A stretch of 64,000 nucleotides of DNA. It comes from JAPOXR01 sp965219635 (GTDB lineage Bacteria > Pseudomonadota > Alphaproteobacteria > Rhodobacterales > Rhodobacteraceae). Position 1 is the stretch's first letter; each line of letters starts with the position of its first letter. The notes beneath the pieces are model-generated. The model was not told the origin of the DNA and did not search any database. It worked only from the letters and a program-made list of their open reading frames with translations. This document shows, piece by piece, positions 25,924 through 35,015 of the stretch. The stretch covers positions 1,116,001 to 1,180,000 of the forward strand of contig OZ244783.1 in assembly GCA_965219635.1 (NCBI GenBank), written 5' to 3'. The translations under genes and the position numbers were made by a program.

Positions 25924-26269
25924 GGCCCGGCGGGTCAGGATCAATTTGGAACATGAGGGTTGCGTGCCTGCCGCCAAGGCAGGGCAGCATTCGCCGAGCG
26001 GTTGCGAAAACAAAACAGAACCGGAACCCACACGGGTTGTATCCGGAGTTATGCGTCTTGAACCTCTACCTGAACTGCCGATATTGTCTTGCCACCATTG
26101 GGCAGACCAGCCGCCAACTACCCACCAAGGCAATCGCACAAGCCGCCGAAGGGCTGTCGAACAGACTTGGTTAGGATCGGGCGGCAAGAACCTGGGAAGT
26201 GGTTCTGGCCTGCCGATGCAGAAATGATCGAACCGGCCTTGCGGTGTTGGCAGCCGGCGGCAGAAGAAC
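25924..26269. other. 346-base gap upstream of the salicylate synthase gene
   Basis: Several short overlapping frames exist but none has a ribosome-binding site or a known family. A six-base-pair inverted repeat CCTGCC/GGCAGG lies at 25967-25983 without a T-run. I looked for a Fur- or Irr-type AT-rich iron box and did not find a convincing one. Confidence 0.4.
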
Positions 26270-27628
26270 ATGGAGGTACATGTGGGAGGCAAGCAAACAT
26301 ATTGCGAATACAGATTTCCGTTCAAGGGTGATCAGTTGCTGTTGGCGACAAGGGTTGCGGGCTTGGTGGACCGCAACAATTTCGTCCTCTACGAGCATGA
26401 GGAGGAATGGTCCCTGGGCATGGGCATCAGGGCCCGGTTGACTGTCTATCCGGCCAGAACCGAGGTGGATTTGGGCGATGGAGAGCAGATTGTCATCCCG
26501 AACAAGGACCTGAATCAATCGATTCAGGAGGGACTCAACCGGTTGCCGTATGAGAACTGGCGAGCCTACGGTACGGCAGATTTTGAACTGGCGCGTTTGA
26601 ATTTCAATTTGCCGGTAGCGGACGATATCCCGCTATTGAAACTGTTTATTCCGCAGGAGGAAATCAGGGTCGGACAGTCGGACATCCTTATCCGCGCTTT
26701 CGAAATAGACCGGTTGGCGGCATTGAAGGACGCTGTTGAAGTGATCGTGAGCGATGAACAGGAATTTGAACCGGGGAGTCCGATTGCACTGGATGACGAG
26801 ATCAGGACGCATGCGGCAGAATCCTACAAGGAATCCGTTGCACAGTCGTTGACCGAAATCCATGCGCACAAGTATCGCAAGGTCATCCTGTCTCGGAAAA
26901 TCAACTTGCCTCAGCGCCTGGACATGACAGCCAGCTATTTCTCCGGCCGTCGCGCCAATACACCAGCGCGGTCCTATCTGCTGCGGCTGGATGGGTTGGA
27001 GGCAGGCGGATTCAGTCCGGAGACCGTAGCTGAGGTTTCCCGTGATCGTGAAGTGTTCACGACCCCGCTTGCCGGCACCCGGTCAACCGGCGAAGACATA
27101 CTGGATGAGATAAGACTGCAGGAAGAACTGCTGAGCGACTCCAAGGAGATCGCCGAGCACGCCATCTCTGTCTATGTCGGCTTTGACGAGTTGACGATGG
27201 TCTGCGATCCGGCCACCGTTGGTGTCACCAATTTCATGATAGTCGCACGGCGCGGCGCAGTGCAGCATCTCGCTTCGCGCGTGAAGGGGCGTCTGCTCAA
27301 GAGTTGCAATCCATGGCACGCGTTTAATGCGCTGTTCCCGGCGGTAACGGCATCCGGGGTTCCAAAGCAAGGATCAATCGAAGCGATCGGCCGGATCGAA
27401 CCCGTTTCGCGAGGGCTATATGCGGGATGCGTGATGATCTGCGAAGATAGCGGGCTGCTTGATGCTGCCTTGGTATTGCGCAGCTTCTATCAGCGGGGTG
27501 ATGAAGTGTGGTTGCAGGCCGGGGCAGGGATCATGAATATGTCGAACCCGGAACGAGAGTTGGAAGAGACAAGAGAAAAACTCAGTAGCTTCTCACGTTT
27601 TCTGGTAGCAGCCGGCAGTTGCGAATGA
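26270..27628 (+). CDS. Salicylate synthase, MbtI/Irp9/YbtS type
   Basis: These enzymes convert chorismate through isochorismate to salicylate and pyruvate. The 452-residue protein aligns from end to end with MbtI as I know it, with an offset of one residue. It keeps Lys204 (YRKVILSR), Glu251 (GFSPE), Thr270 (PLAGTR), Glu296 (KEIAEHAIS), His333 (VQHLASR), Thr360 (FPAVTASGVPK), Tyr384 (RGLYAG), Arg404 and the C-terminal Glu430/Glu433 pair (ERELEET), the equivalents of MbtI Lys205, Glu252, Glu297, Glu431 and Glu434. It is therefore more than a generic anthranilate or isochorismate synthase. No salicyl-AMP ligase, NRPS or siderophore receptor gene is nearby. The ribosome-binding site (AGAAG) is weak. 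Confidence 0.9.
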   Translation: MEVHVGGKQTYCEYRFPFKGDQLLLATRVAGLVDRNNFVLYEHEEEWSLGMGIRARLTVYPARTEVDLGDGEQIVIPNKDLNQSIQEGLNRLPYENWRAYGTADFELARLNFNLPVADDIPLLKLFIPQEEIRVGQSDILIRAFEIDRLAALKDAVEVIVSDEQEFEPGSPIALDDEIRTHAAESYKESVAQSLTEIHAHKYRKVILSRKINLPQRLDMTASYFSGRRANTPARSYLLRLDGLEAGGFSPETVAEVSRDREVFTTPLAGTRSTGEDILDEIRLQEELLSDSKEIAEHAISVYVGFDELTMVCDPATVGVTNFMIVARRGAVQHLASRVKGRLLKSCNPWHAFNALFPAVTASGVPKQGSIEAIGRIEPVSRGLYAGCVMICEDSGLLDAALVLRSFYQRGDEVWLQAGAGIMNMSNPERELEETREKLSSFSRFLVAAGSCE

Positions 27629-27708
27629 ACTGCCTGTGGGATCGATAATGTGGCGGGCAGACAGGACAGGTGTAAACCGCAAAGGCGAGTGATGAAGGCG
27701 GGACGATT

Positions 27709-28017
27709 ATGCTGAGCACCCGGCGCAAACCGGCGACCGTCGGCGAAATACTGACCGAAGAATTCATGCGACCGATGGGGCTGACACAGCGTGCTCTCGC
27801 CGAAGCGATGGGTGTCCAGCGCAAACACGTCAATGAACTATGCCGTGGTCGCAAAGACGTAACTGCCGCAACGGCGCTTATGCTATCCCGCGTGATTGGT
27901 AACAGTCCGAACTTCTGGCTCAATGTGCAGCTGCGGACGGATCTTTGGGAACTGATGAACACGCCAACGGAACGCGAGCGAGTTGAGCGCGCCCGCCCGT
28001 TATCGAGCGCTAGGTAA
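27709..28017 (+). CDS. HigA-family antitoxin, apparently without HigB
   Basis: The 102-residue protein has the HigA/VapI layout: GEILTEEFMRPMGLTQRALAEAMGV forms the start of a helix-turn-helix (read as GEILTEEFMRPMG and LTQRALAEAMGV), then NELCRGRKDVTAATALMLSRV and the SPNFWLNVQ segment. HigA proteins bind operator DNA and neutralise the RNase HigB. HigB normally precedes HigA, but only 80 bases separate this gene from the salicylate synthase and nothing RelE-like follows it. It may act as a plain regulator, possibly of its neighbour, or be a leftover antitoxin. Confidence 0.85.
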   Translation: MLSTRRKPATVGEILTEEFMRPMGLTQRALAEAMGVQRKHVNELCRGRKDVTAATALMLSRVIGNSPNFWLNVQLRTDLWELMNTPTERERVERARPLSSAR

Positions 28018-28212
28018 ACGCAGCCAATTGGCCTGTAGGTCTGGGTTGGGCACAACAAACACGATTACGCCGGCAGGACTGTGCCGCTTCGAATATGCAC
28101 CGATCATCAAGGCCGGCGAGGGTTGGGTTCGGAGCATGGGATTGGAGCCCTGGCCGCTTCATGCGCTCATGGCAGAAGACGGCTTGGGCCGTAGCCTGCT
28201 CGGGAATTGAAG

Positions 28213-28302
28213 TGGCGGAGGAGGTGGGATTCGAACCCACGGTGGAGTTGCCCCCACGCCGGTTTTCAAGACCGGTACATTCGACCACTCTGTCACTCCT
28301 CC
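28213..28302 (-). tRNA. tRNA-Ser(TGA), CCA encoded
   Basis: Read on the minus strand, GGAGGAG pairs with CTCCTCC, followed by discriminator G and an encoded CCA. The anticodon loop CTTGAAA carries anticodon TGA (plus-strand complement tca at 28266-28268). A long variable arm and GTTCGAATC T-loop fit a class II serine tRNA. It reads UCA and related UCN codons. Confidence 0.97.
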
Positions 28303-28530
28303 TGCGGCCCATCTAGTGGTTCGGCAAGGGCAATTGAAGCAAAATCTACGCCGAAAATGGCGATCTCTTTGTTGAGCGCAGCACCGGCACGCCCAAGCGA
28401 TCATTTCCGTTGCGGCAAGGAATCCTGGTACCAATGCACGACGCCTGCGACTGGCGTCTGCGAATATTCTCATGCCCGCGAACTTGATACGGTGTAGCGT
28501 GAGTAAACACATGATGTGAGGTGCATGCGA

Positions 28531-29484
28531 ATGGCGCAGAAAATCGGATTTGTCGGGCTCGGAAATGTGGGTGGCAAACTCTCCGCCAGCCTGTTGCGGA
28601 ATGGATGTGAATTGCTGGTTTCCGATCTGGACCCGGACCGTGTCACGCAACTGTGCAAAAAGGGGGCAAGGGAAGAGTCACGCCTCGACCGAATGGCAGC
28701 AGAATGCGAGATTGTCATTACCTGCCTTCCAAGCCCCGCTGCCAGTGCCGAGGTCGTAGAAGGCAAGGGTGGCCTGCTTGAAGGCCTTTCGGCCGGAAAG
28801 ATCTGGTGCGAAATGAGCACCACAGACGAGCATGAGGTCAAGCGCCTTGGCGAAGCTGTTAGTGAACAGGGCGCAGAGCCGGTTGATTGCCCGGTCTCCG
28901 GTGGCTGTCATCGGGCCGCAACCGGCAATATCTCGATTTTTGCCGGCTGCGGCCGGCCAACTTTCGAAAGGGTCTTGCCTGTTCTGGCAAAGATGGGACG
29001 GAGAATCCTGCATACCGGACCCCTGGGCACGGCCTCAGTTCTCAAGGTCTTGACCAATTACCTCGCAACCGCCAACCTGGTAAGCATCTGCGAGGCACTA
29101 ACGACTGCGCAACTGTCCGGTCTCGACATGCGCAAGACTTATGAAGCCATCAGGATTTCGTCCGGCAACTCTTTCGTGCACGAGACGGAGGGGCAGGTCA
29201 TCCTGAACGGCAGCCGCGACATCAATTTCACGATGGATCTGGTGGTCAAGGATGTGGGTCTCTTTCAGGATGTCGCTGACAGGGTTGGTGCGCCCTTGGA
29301 AATCTCCCCTTTGCTGCTTGAGATCTTCAGGGACGCTCAATCGCGCTATGGGGCGCGCGAATGGTCACCCAACGTCATCCGCAGACTCGAAGATGCCGCA
29401 GGCATCTCGGTTTCGGCCGACGGATTTCCGGCAGAGATTGTCGACGATGAGGATGAGGTTGAGGGCCGGGAAGTATTAGCCTGA
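28531..29484 (+). CDS. Beta-hydroxyacid dehydrogenase (3-hydroxyisobutyrate / tartronate-semialdehyde reductase-like)
   Basis: The 317-residue protein has the NAD(P)-binding loop IGFVGLGNVGGKL, the substrate loop DCPVSGGCHRAATGN, and the catalytic lysine in SVLKVLTNYL. These are the three landmarks of the 3-hydroxyisobutyrate dehydrogenase family (MmsB, GarR, GlxR). The second motif has Cys-His in place of the usual residues, and the C-terminal tail is acidic (EIVDDEDEVEGRE), so substrate choice is open. Start choice: ATG 28531 lies nine bases after GAGG; ATG 28525 and the upstream 28516 codon are too close to it. It may act with the UxaA-type dehydratase and with the TRAP transporter that follows. 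Confidence 0.87.
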   Translation: MAQKIGFVGLGNVGGKLSASLLRNGCELLVSDLDPDRVTQLCKKGAREESRLDRMAAECEIVITCLPSPAASAEVVEGKGGLLEGLSAGKIWCEMSTTDEHEVKRLGEAVSEQGAEPVDCPVSGGCHRAATGNISIFAGCGRPTFERVLPVLAKMGRRILHTGPLGTASVLKVLTNYLATANLVSICEALTTAQLSGLDMRKTYEAIRISSGNSFVHETEGQVILNGSRDINFTMDLVVKDVGLFQDVADRVGAPLEISPLLLEIFRDAQSRYGAREWSPNVIRRLEDAAGISVSADGFPAEIVDDEDEVEGREVLA

Positions 29485-29596
29485 CGGCGGAACGCGAGGC
29501 CCGCAACAGGTTCCGTTTGCAACTCAAGGCGTGTTGGCTAACATCTGCCTGCTGTTGAAGATAAACTTGGAAACCAATTCAAAGGAAGGGATGGAC

Positions 29597-30634
29597 ATGA
29601 TGAACAAGTGGAACGGCCGTTTGGCGCTTGCGGGCGCGTTGGCTTTGTTGGCTGGCGGTGCTTCGCACGCCCAGGAACACTCATTCAAGCTTCACCATTT
29701 GCTCAGTGAGTTGTCACCGGCTCACCGGGAAATGCTGGACCCTTGGGCAAGGCAGGTCGAAGCGAATTCGGGCGGCAAGGTGGAGATAGAGATCTTCCCG
29801 TCCATGTCGCTCGGCGGACGGCCTCCTGAGTTGATTAGTCAGGCCCGCGATGGGGTTGTGGACTTGATCTGGACCGTCAATGGCTACACGCCCGGCCTGT
29901 TTCCAAGATCAGAGGTCATGGAGTTGCCGTTTGTGTATGTCAACGACCCGGTGGCAACCAACCTTGCCTTGTACGACATGTTCGAAAGCGACCTGAAGCA
30001 GGAGTATTCCGGCGTCGAGGTTATGTTCCTTCATGTGCATGCCGGCCAGGGGATTCACATGGCGGACAAGGAAGTCAGATCGCCAGCCGACCTGAACGGC
30101 CTGCAAATGAGAATTCCGACGAGAACAGGCGCGTGGATCATCGAAGCTCTCGGTGCCAATCCAGTTGCGATGCCAGTTCCTGATCTGCCGCCAGCCCTGC
30201 AAAAGGGAACAGTGGACGGTGCGTTCATACCTTGGGAGATCATTCCGCCACTGAAGATCCAGGAGCAGACCGAATATCAGATCGAGGGTCACAACAAGAC
30301 GAGGTTTGGAACAACCACGTTCCAGGTTTCGATGAACAAGGATCGTTGGGACAGCCTGCCTGCGGATATCCAGAAGGCCTTCAAGGACGCCTCGGGCCGT
30401 GATTGGTGGGCCGAGGTTGGCCGGCGCTGGCGTGCAGCCGACGAGGTCGGCATCAAGATTGCCGTCGACTCCGGCAATACCCATGTCACCCTGACCGAGG
30501 AGGAAACGGCTGCGTTTGCAGATGCCTTGGAGCCGGTGGTTGACCGCTGGATTGACGAAGTCAGTTCAAAGGGAATTGACGGCACCGCATTGGTCGAAAA
30601 GGCCCGGAACCTGATCGCTGCAAACAGCCAGTGA
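29597..30634 (+). CDS. TRAP transporter solute-binding protein (DctP family)
   Basis: This periplasmic protein of about 345 residues captures a carboxylate-type ligand and delivers it to the TRAP membrane subunits. It has a signal peptide ending ASHAQ, the HHLLSELSPAHRE entry region, and the family block ADLNGLQMRIPTRTGAWIIEALGANPV in which the conserved arginine (RIPTR) binds carboxylates. Start choice: AAGGAAGG lies seven bases before ATG 29597; the frame is open to 29531. The next two genes encode the membrane partners and overlap it. Confidence 0.93.
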   Translation: MMNKWNGRLALAGALALLAGGASHAQEHSFKLHHLLSELSPAHREMLDPWARQVEANSGGKVEIEIFPSMSLGGRPPELISQARDGVVDLIWTVNGYTPGLFPRSEVMELPFVYVNDPVATNLALYDMFESDLKQEYSGVEVMFLHVHAGQGIHMADKEVRSPADLNGLQMRIPTRTGAWIIEALGANPVAMPVPDLPPALQKGTVDGAFIPWEIIPPLKIQEQTEYQIEGHNKTRFGTTTFQVSMNKDRWDSLPADIQKAFKDASGRDWWAEVGRRWRAADEVGIKIAVDSGNTHVTLTEEETAAFADALEPVVDRWIDEVSSKGIDGTALVEKARNLIAANSQ

Positions 30635-31155
30635 AGGCTGAAAGCGGCAATACAATGGATCGCGCCGGCCTAACCGGCGCGCTTTCCAGACTAATCGACG
30701 GTTGGGCCATTGCCGGCGGGTGCGTGCTCCTGCTCGTCGTCGCCGTCAACGTGTTGTCTGTATTGGGCAACATATTCTGGAAACCGTTTCCCGGTGATTT
30801 CGAGCTTACCGAAATGGGAGTTGCAATCGCCGCGTTTGCCTTCCTTCCCTTTTGCCAGCTTCATGGCGCCAACGTCACCGCTGATATCTTCACCTCTTGG
30901 GCGTCCGACCGGTTGCTGTCGATCTTTGGATTACTCGCATCCATTGCCGCCTGCTTGTTTGCAGGCCTGCTTCTTTGGCGCATGTATGAAGGCATGCTGA
31001 GTCAAAAGGAGTACGGATACACCACTGCCATCCTGCAACTCCCGATCTGGGTAGCCTACGTACCAATACTGGTGTCGCTGGCTTTGCTGCTCGTGGCGGC
31101 TCTACTGACCCTGTTCGGCCGCTCTCAACGCCCGGTCGGCTCCGGGACGCATTGA
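30631..31155 (+). CDS. TRAP transporter small membrane subunit (DctQ family)
   Basis: This 174-residue protein has four hydrophobic helices, with the EMGVAIAAFAFLPFCQ segment typical of DctQ proteins near helix 2. Its GTG start overlaps the TGA of the dctP gene (GTGA). An ATG at 30655 is a possible alternative, but its ribosome-binding site is no better. The stop codon overlaps the start of the large subunit gene. Confidence 0.9.
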   Translation: MKAESGNTMDRAGLTGALSRLIDGWAIAGGCVLLLVVAVNVLSVLGNIFWKPFPGDFELTEMGVAIAAFAFLPFCQLHGANVTADIFTSWASDRLLSIFGLLASIAACLFAGLLLWRMYEGMLSQKEYGYTTAILQLPIWVAYVPILVSLALLLVAALLTLFGRSQRPVGSGTH

Positions 31156-32510
31156 TGGACCCCATTCTTCTCGGAATTGCAGGCCTGTCGGTATTGCTTC
31201 TGCTCATTGCCGCGCGCATGCCGATTGCCTACGCAATGATCCTTGTCGGCGGTGGCGGCGTCATGATCATCAACGGGCCGGCCCTGGTGCTGAGCCAGTT
31301 GAAGACGCTTGCCTACGGACAATTCTCGTTTCACGGATTGTCTGTTGTGCCCATGTTTGTCCTGATGGGAGCGCTTGCGGCCAAGACTGGTTTGTCGGCT
31401 GACCTGTTCAGGGCAGCCAACGCCTGGCTGGGCTGGTTGCGCGGGGGAACCGCCATGGCAGCCATAGCCGCATGCGCCGGTTTTGGGGCGGTTTGCGGCT
31501 CGTCACTTGCCACGGCAAGCACCATGGGCCGGATCGCACTGCCTGAATTGAGAAAATACCGGTATTCCGGGGCTTTGGCGACCGGCACCCTGGCGGCAGG
31601 CGGTGTGCTGGGCATTCTGATACCACCTTCTGTAGTGCTGATCATTTACGCCATATTGGTCGAGGCCAATATCGTGACCATGTTTCTGGCTGCCCTGGTT
31701 CCGGGCCTGCTGGCTGTGACGCTGTTCCTGCTGACGATTGCCGGATATGTGCTGTTGGTCCCGGCGGCAGGACCTCGGGGCGACTCCATATCGCGTCAGG
31801 AGTTCGTTTCGGCCACCGTGGGCATCCTTCCGGTGATAATCATCTTCGGACTTGTGCTGGGCGGGATCTATGCCGGCTACTACAACCCGACCCCGGCAGC
31901 TGCCGTGGGCGTGTTTCTTGTCTTGCTTTACGGAGTTGCGCGCCGGCAACTGACTCTCGGCTTGCTGCACGAAGCAATCCGGGAAACCGCCGGAACAACC
32001 GGGATGATCTACCTGATCCTGTTCGGGGCGGAATTGATGAAGATTTTCCTGTCCAGAGCAGGGCTGCCACAGGCCACTGCATCCTATGTGATCGAGACCG
32101 GAATCTCCCCCATGCTGGTCATGGTCCTGCTCCTGATTGCGCTGATCGCGCTGGGCTGTTTGCTTGACAGCCTGTCCATGATCCTGCTCGTCGTGCCATT
32201 TTTCTGGCCCGTCCTGGTTGAAACGAACGGTGGTCTCTACCAGGGCGCTGACGGTTCCGGTTTCGGCATGAGTACCGAAGACCTGAAAATCTGGTTTGGC
32301 ATACTGGCGTTGATTGTCGTCGAACTTGGCTTGATAACGCCTCCAGTTGGCTTGAATGTGTTTGTGATTTCTGCGCTCGCCAAGGATGTGCCGATGATCG
32401 AGACGTTCAAGGGCGTTGCCCCGTTCTTCGGTGCCGAGTTGGTCAGGGTTGTGATACTCTTGCTCTTGCCTTCCCTGACTCTCTGGCTGCCGCAATTGCT
32501 TGCGGGTTAG
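31155..32510 (+). CDS. TRAP transporter large membrane subunit (DctM family)
   Basis: The 451-residue protein is the channel-forming subunit with about twelve helices. Family blocks visible are FHGLSVVPMFVLMGALAAK, GFGAVCGSSLATASTMG, LAAGGVLGILIPPSVVLI and LIALGCLLDSLSMILLVVPFF. The start ATG 31155 shares a base with the DctQ stop codon (TGATG). The operon ends here and converges with pobA, with only 31 bases between the stop codons. The transported acid is unknown. Confidence 0.94.
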   Translation: MDPILLGIAGLSVLLLLIAARMPIAYAMILVGGGGVMIINGPALVLSQLKTLAYGQFSFHGLSVVPMFVLMGALAAKTGLSADLFRAANAWLGWLRGGTAMAAIAACAGFGAVCGSSLATASTMGRIALPELRKYRYSGALATGTLAAGGVLGILIPPSVVLIIYAILVEANIVTMFLAALVPGLLAVTLFLLTIAGYVLLVPAAGPRGDSISRQEFVSATVGILPVIIIFGLVLGGIYAGYYNPTPAAAVGVFLVLLYGVARRQLTLGLLHEAIRETAGTTGMIYLILFGAELMKIFLSRAGLPQATASYVIETGISPMLVMVLLLIALIALGCLLDSLSMILLVVPFFWPVLVETNGGLYQGADGSGFGMSTEDLKIWFGILALIVVELGLITPPVGLNVFVISALAKDVPMIETFKGVAPFFGAELVRVVILLLLPSLTLWLPQLLAG

Positions 32511-32541
32511 CAGGGCCGCATAGGCAGAGCGCCGTAATCAA

Positions 32542-33717
32542 TCAGTAGGGCAGTCCTGAGTAGTTTTCTGCGAGCACACGTTTACCGTTCAAGTTGTCCC
32601 GCAGATACGCAAACTCTGCATCATGAATCCGCGGCTTGAACCTGTCGGCCTGAGGCACGAGGTGCAACACGCTGGTCATCCACCAACTGAAGCGCATTGA
32701 TTTCCATACACGCGCCAGTGCTCGCTCCGAATACTGGTCCAGCTTTGCGTGGTCACCTGTCAGGTGCTCCTCCACAAGGGCTTCATGCAGATAGTGCACA
32801 TCCGAAAACGCCAGGTTCAGTCCCTTGGCCCCTGTAGGGGGAACTATATGTGCCGAGTCCCCGCAAAGATGCAGGCGGCCATAACTCATCGGTTCACAGA
32901 CAAAACTCCTGATCGGGGTAATCGACTGCTCAATGACTTTCCCTGTTTGCAGTCGATCCGAAAATTCCTTTGGTATTCGTCTCCTGAGTTCCTGCCAGAA
33001 CGCGTCTGGCGGCCAGTCTTCTACCGTCTCGGAAAGCGGTACCTGGATATAGTATCGGGAAAGAGACGGATTGCGCATTGATGCAAGTGCAAATCCGCGC
33101 TGCGATCGCGCATAGATCAACTCGTCATTCACCGGGGGCGATTCCGACAACACTCCCAGCCATCCGAACGGGAATTCCCTCTCGAATGTCTGTTTGATTC
33201 CGCTGGGTATTGCGTTGCGGCAGACACCATGGAACCCGTCGCAACCCGCAACATGCCGGCAGCGGATTGTCTCCCGTTGCATACCCCTGCGATAGCTGAC
33301 GGACGGGCTGCCGGAATTAAGGCTGTGGAGTTGAACATCTTCGACTTCGTGAACCACATCGACGCCGTCATCGTCGAGCGCGTCGTACAAATCACGGGTA
33401 ACTTCGGTCTGGCCGTAAACGGTCACCGCGCTGCCAACGAGTTCCGAGAAATCAACTCGGAAATGGCCGTTGTCATCTGCGAATGTACAGCCGTCATGAA
33501 CCAGCCCCTCTGCATCCAGGCGGCTGGCAACACCTGCTGCCCGCAACTGGTCCACGCTGCCCTGTTCGAGCACGCCTGCCCTGATGCGCGAGAGCACATA
33601 AGGCCGGGACCTGCGCTCAAGGACAACACATTCGATGCCGCTTTGCGTGAGTTTCTTGGCCAGAAGAAGGCCTGAGGGTCCACCCCCGACGATTGCAACA
33701 TGCGTATGATCTGGCAA
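32542..33717 (-). CDS. pobA: 4-Hydroxybenzoate 3-monooxygenase PobA
   Basis: PobA hydroxylates 4-hydroxybenzoate to protocatechuate with NADPH and FAD. The 391-residue protein (E. coli-type numbering close to the 394 of Pseudomonas) has VAIVGGGPSGLLLAKKL, the hallmark RIRAGVLEQGSVDQLR, VYGQTEVTRDLYDAL, the GCDGFHGVCR motif and GDSAHIVPPTGAKGLNLA. The C-terminal RFSWWMTSVLH is also conserved. The start is TTG 33717 with GGAGGG about ten bases upstream. No pcaGH or pobR gene is adjacent, so the downstream protocatechuate pathway must be elsewhere. Confidence 0.95.
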   Translation of the reverse strand: MPDHTHVAIVGGGPSGLLLAKKLTQSGIECVVLERRSRPYVLSRIRAGVLEQGSVDQLRAAGVASRLDAEGLVHDGCTFADDNGHFRVDFSELVGSAVTVYGQTEVTRDLYDALDDDGVDVVHEVEDVQLHSLNSGSPSVSYRRGMQRETIRCRHVAGCDGFHGVCRNAIPSGIKQTFEREFPFGWLGVLSESPPVNDELIYARSQRGFALASMRNPSLSRYYIQVPLSETVEDWPPDAFWQELRRRIPKEFSDRLQTGKVIEQSITPIRSFVCEPMSYGRLHLCGDSAHIVPPTGAKGLNLAFSDVHYLHEALVEEHLTGDHAKLDQYSERALARVWKSMRFSWWMTSVLHLVPQADRFKPRIHDAEFAYLRDNLNGKRVLAENYSGLPY

Positions 33718-33837
33718 TTCCTGTAAACCCTCCAGAAGTCCGCGCCCGCTTCAACCATAATGGGGCAGCGGCAGTTGTAGACTTGAAACGCTCCGGATTG
33801 TAGGTCGTCCTGCGAGTGATCATGTTGGAGGATTTGC

Positions 33838-34950
33838 ATGCCAGGCGCACCGCGTTTCCGAGCAGACCATGTTGGCAGCCTGTTGCGGCCTTCCCGGGTC
33901 GTAGAATGCCGCAAGGCAGTGGCGGAGGGGAAGCACGGGGCAGACGGCGAATTGCGGCGTGCCGAGGATGAAGCCATCGCCGAAGCTATACGCCGGCAGG
34001 AGCAGGTCGGCCTCAAGGCGGTTACTGATGGCGAGTACAGGCGCTCATTCTGGCATTACGACTTCATGGGAATGCTCACGGGTCTCGAGTTGGAGGAGCG
34101 TCAGGAAGGAATCCAGTTTGCGGGTGTGCAACTCAGGCCGATATTCCCGGTCATCCGGCAACGTCTCGATTTTCCGGACGACCATCCGATGCTTGATCAC
34201 TTCAAGTACGTCGCCCAATCTACTGGCGTTACACCAAAAATATCAATTCCCGGTCCCAGTTGCTGCCATTTCAGGCTGGCAGTCGAGGACATCCATGTTG
34301 ATGAGTATGCAGATCCGGATGCCCTGTTCGAAGACATCGCCTGCACCTACCGGAAAGCCGTCCAAGCGTTCTACGATGCCGGTTGCCGCTATCTGCAGAT
34401 GGATGACATCTTCCTTGCGTATCTCTGCGATCCGAAGCACCGGAAGGAAAAGGCGGATCTGGGCCAGGATCCCGATTGGCTCATCGACCGTTATGCGTGG
34501 ATGATGAACCAGGCGATTGCCGGGAGGCCGAAAGATATGACGATTGCCATGCACATGTGCAGGGGCAATTTCGTTTCTTCGCATGCCGCTGAGGGCGCAT
34601 ACGACCCGGCGGCAGACGCAGTGTTCAACAAGACCGGGGTTGATGTCTTCTTCATGGAATATGATTCGGACAGGGCAGGTGGCCTTGAGCCGCTGCGATT
34701 GCTCTCAAGGGGCGAACAGAGGGTAATGCCCGGCTTCATTACAACCAAATCAGGGGAGCTCGAGTCTCTTGACCAAATCCTCAGGAAATTCGACGAGGCC
34801 TCCCGTCATGCAGATATTGATCAGCTCGGTATCGCTCCCCAATGCGGATTTGCCTCAACCGAAGAGGGCAACCTGCTTGGTGAGGATGAACAGTGGCGCA
34901 AACTCGAACTGGTTGTGAGTGTCGCGGAGGCCATCTGGGGAGGCGTTTGA
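33838..34950 (+). CDS. MetE C-terminal-like (cobalamin-independent) methyltransferase
   Basis: This 370-residue protein matches the catalytic half of cobalamin-independent methionine synthase and the YxjG/YxjH group. It starts with FRADHVGSLLRPSRV. The zinc ligands are visible as His and Cys in AMHMCRGN, Glu in FMEYDSDRAG and Cys in PQCGFASTEEG. It lacks the N-terminal half of MetE, so the methyl donor may not be the polyglutamate folate. A GGAGG element precedes ATG 33838. It lies divergent from pobA. I checked the 120-base leader for a SAM riboswitch and did not see one. Confidence 0.88.
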   Translation: MPGAPRFRADHVGSLLRPSRVVECRKAVAEGKHGADGELRRAEDEAIAEAIRRQEQVGLKAVTDGEYRRSFWHYDFMGMLTGLELEERQEGIQFAGVQLRPIFPVIRQRLDFPDDHPMLDHFKYVAQSTGVTPKISIPGPSCCHFRLAVEDIHVDEYADPDALFEDIACTYRKAVQAFYDAGCRYLQMDDIFLAYLCDPKHRKEKADLGQDPDWLIDRYAWMMNQAIAGRPKDMTIAMHMCRGNFVSSHAAEGAYDPAADAVFNKTGVDVFFMEYDSDRAGGLEPLRLLSRGEQRVMPGFITTKSGELESLDQILRKFDEASRHADIDQLGIAPQCGFASTEEGNLLGEDEQWRKLELVVSVAEAIWGGV

Positions 34951-35015
34951 GCCAGTTGGCCGGGACGCTGCCAGCTGACAATCAGATGGTCAATCCAGAC
35001 GCCCGCCGTTGCCCG

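Noticed and set aside
25967..25983. CCTGCC/GGCAGG inverted repeat as terminator of the UxaA-like gene
   Set aside because: Stem is only six base pairs and no T-run follows.
25924..26269. Iron-responsive box (Fur or Irr type) before the salicylate synthase
   Set aside because: No AT-rich dyad of the expected form was found.
31503..32495. 330-codon open frame antisense to the TRAP large subunit gene
   Set aside because: Composition is typical of a GC-rich antisense shadow (many His, Gln, Arg) and it lies wholly inside a clear dctM gene.
33718..33837. Possible SAM riboswitch upstream of the MetE-like gene
   Set aside because: The leader of about 120 bases shows no SAM-I, SAM-II or SAH pattern that I can recognise.
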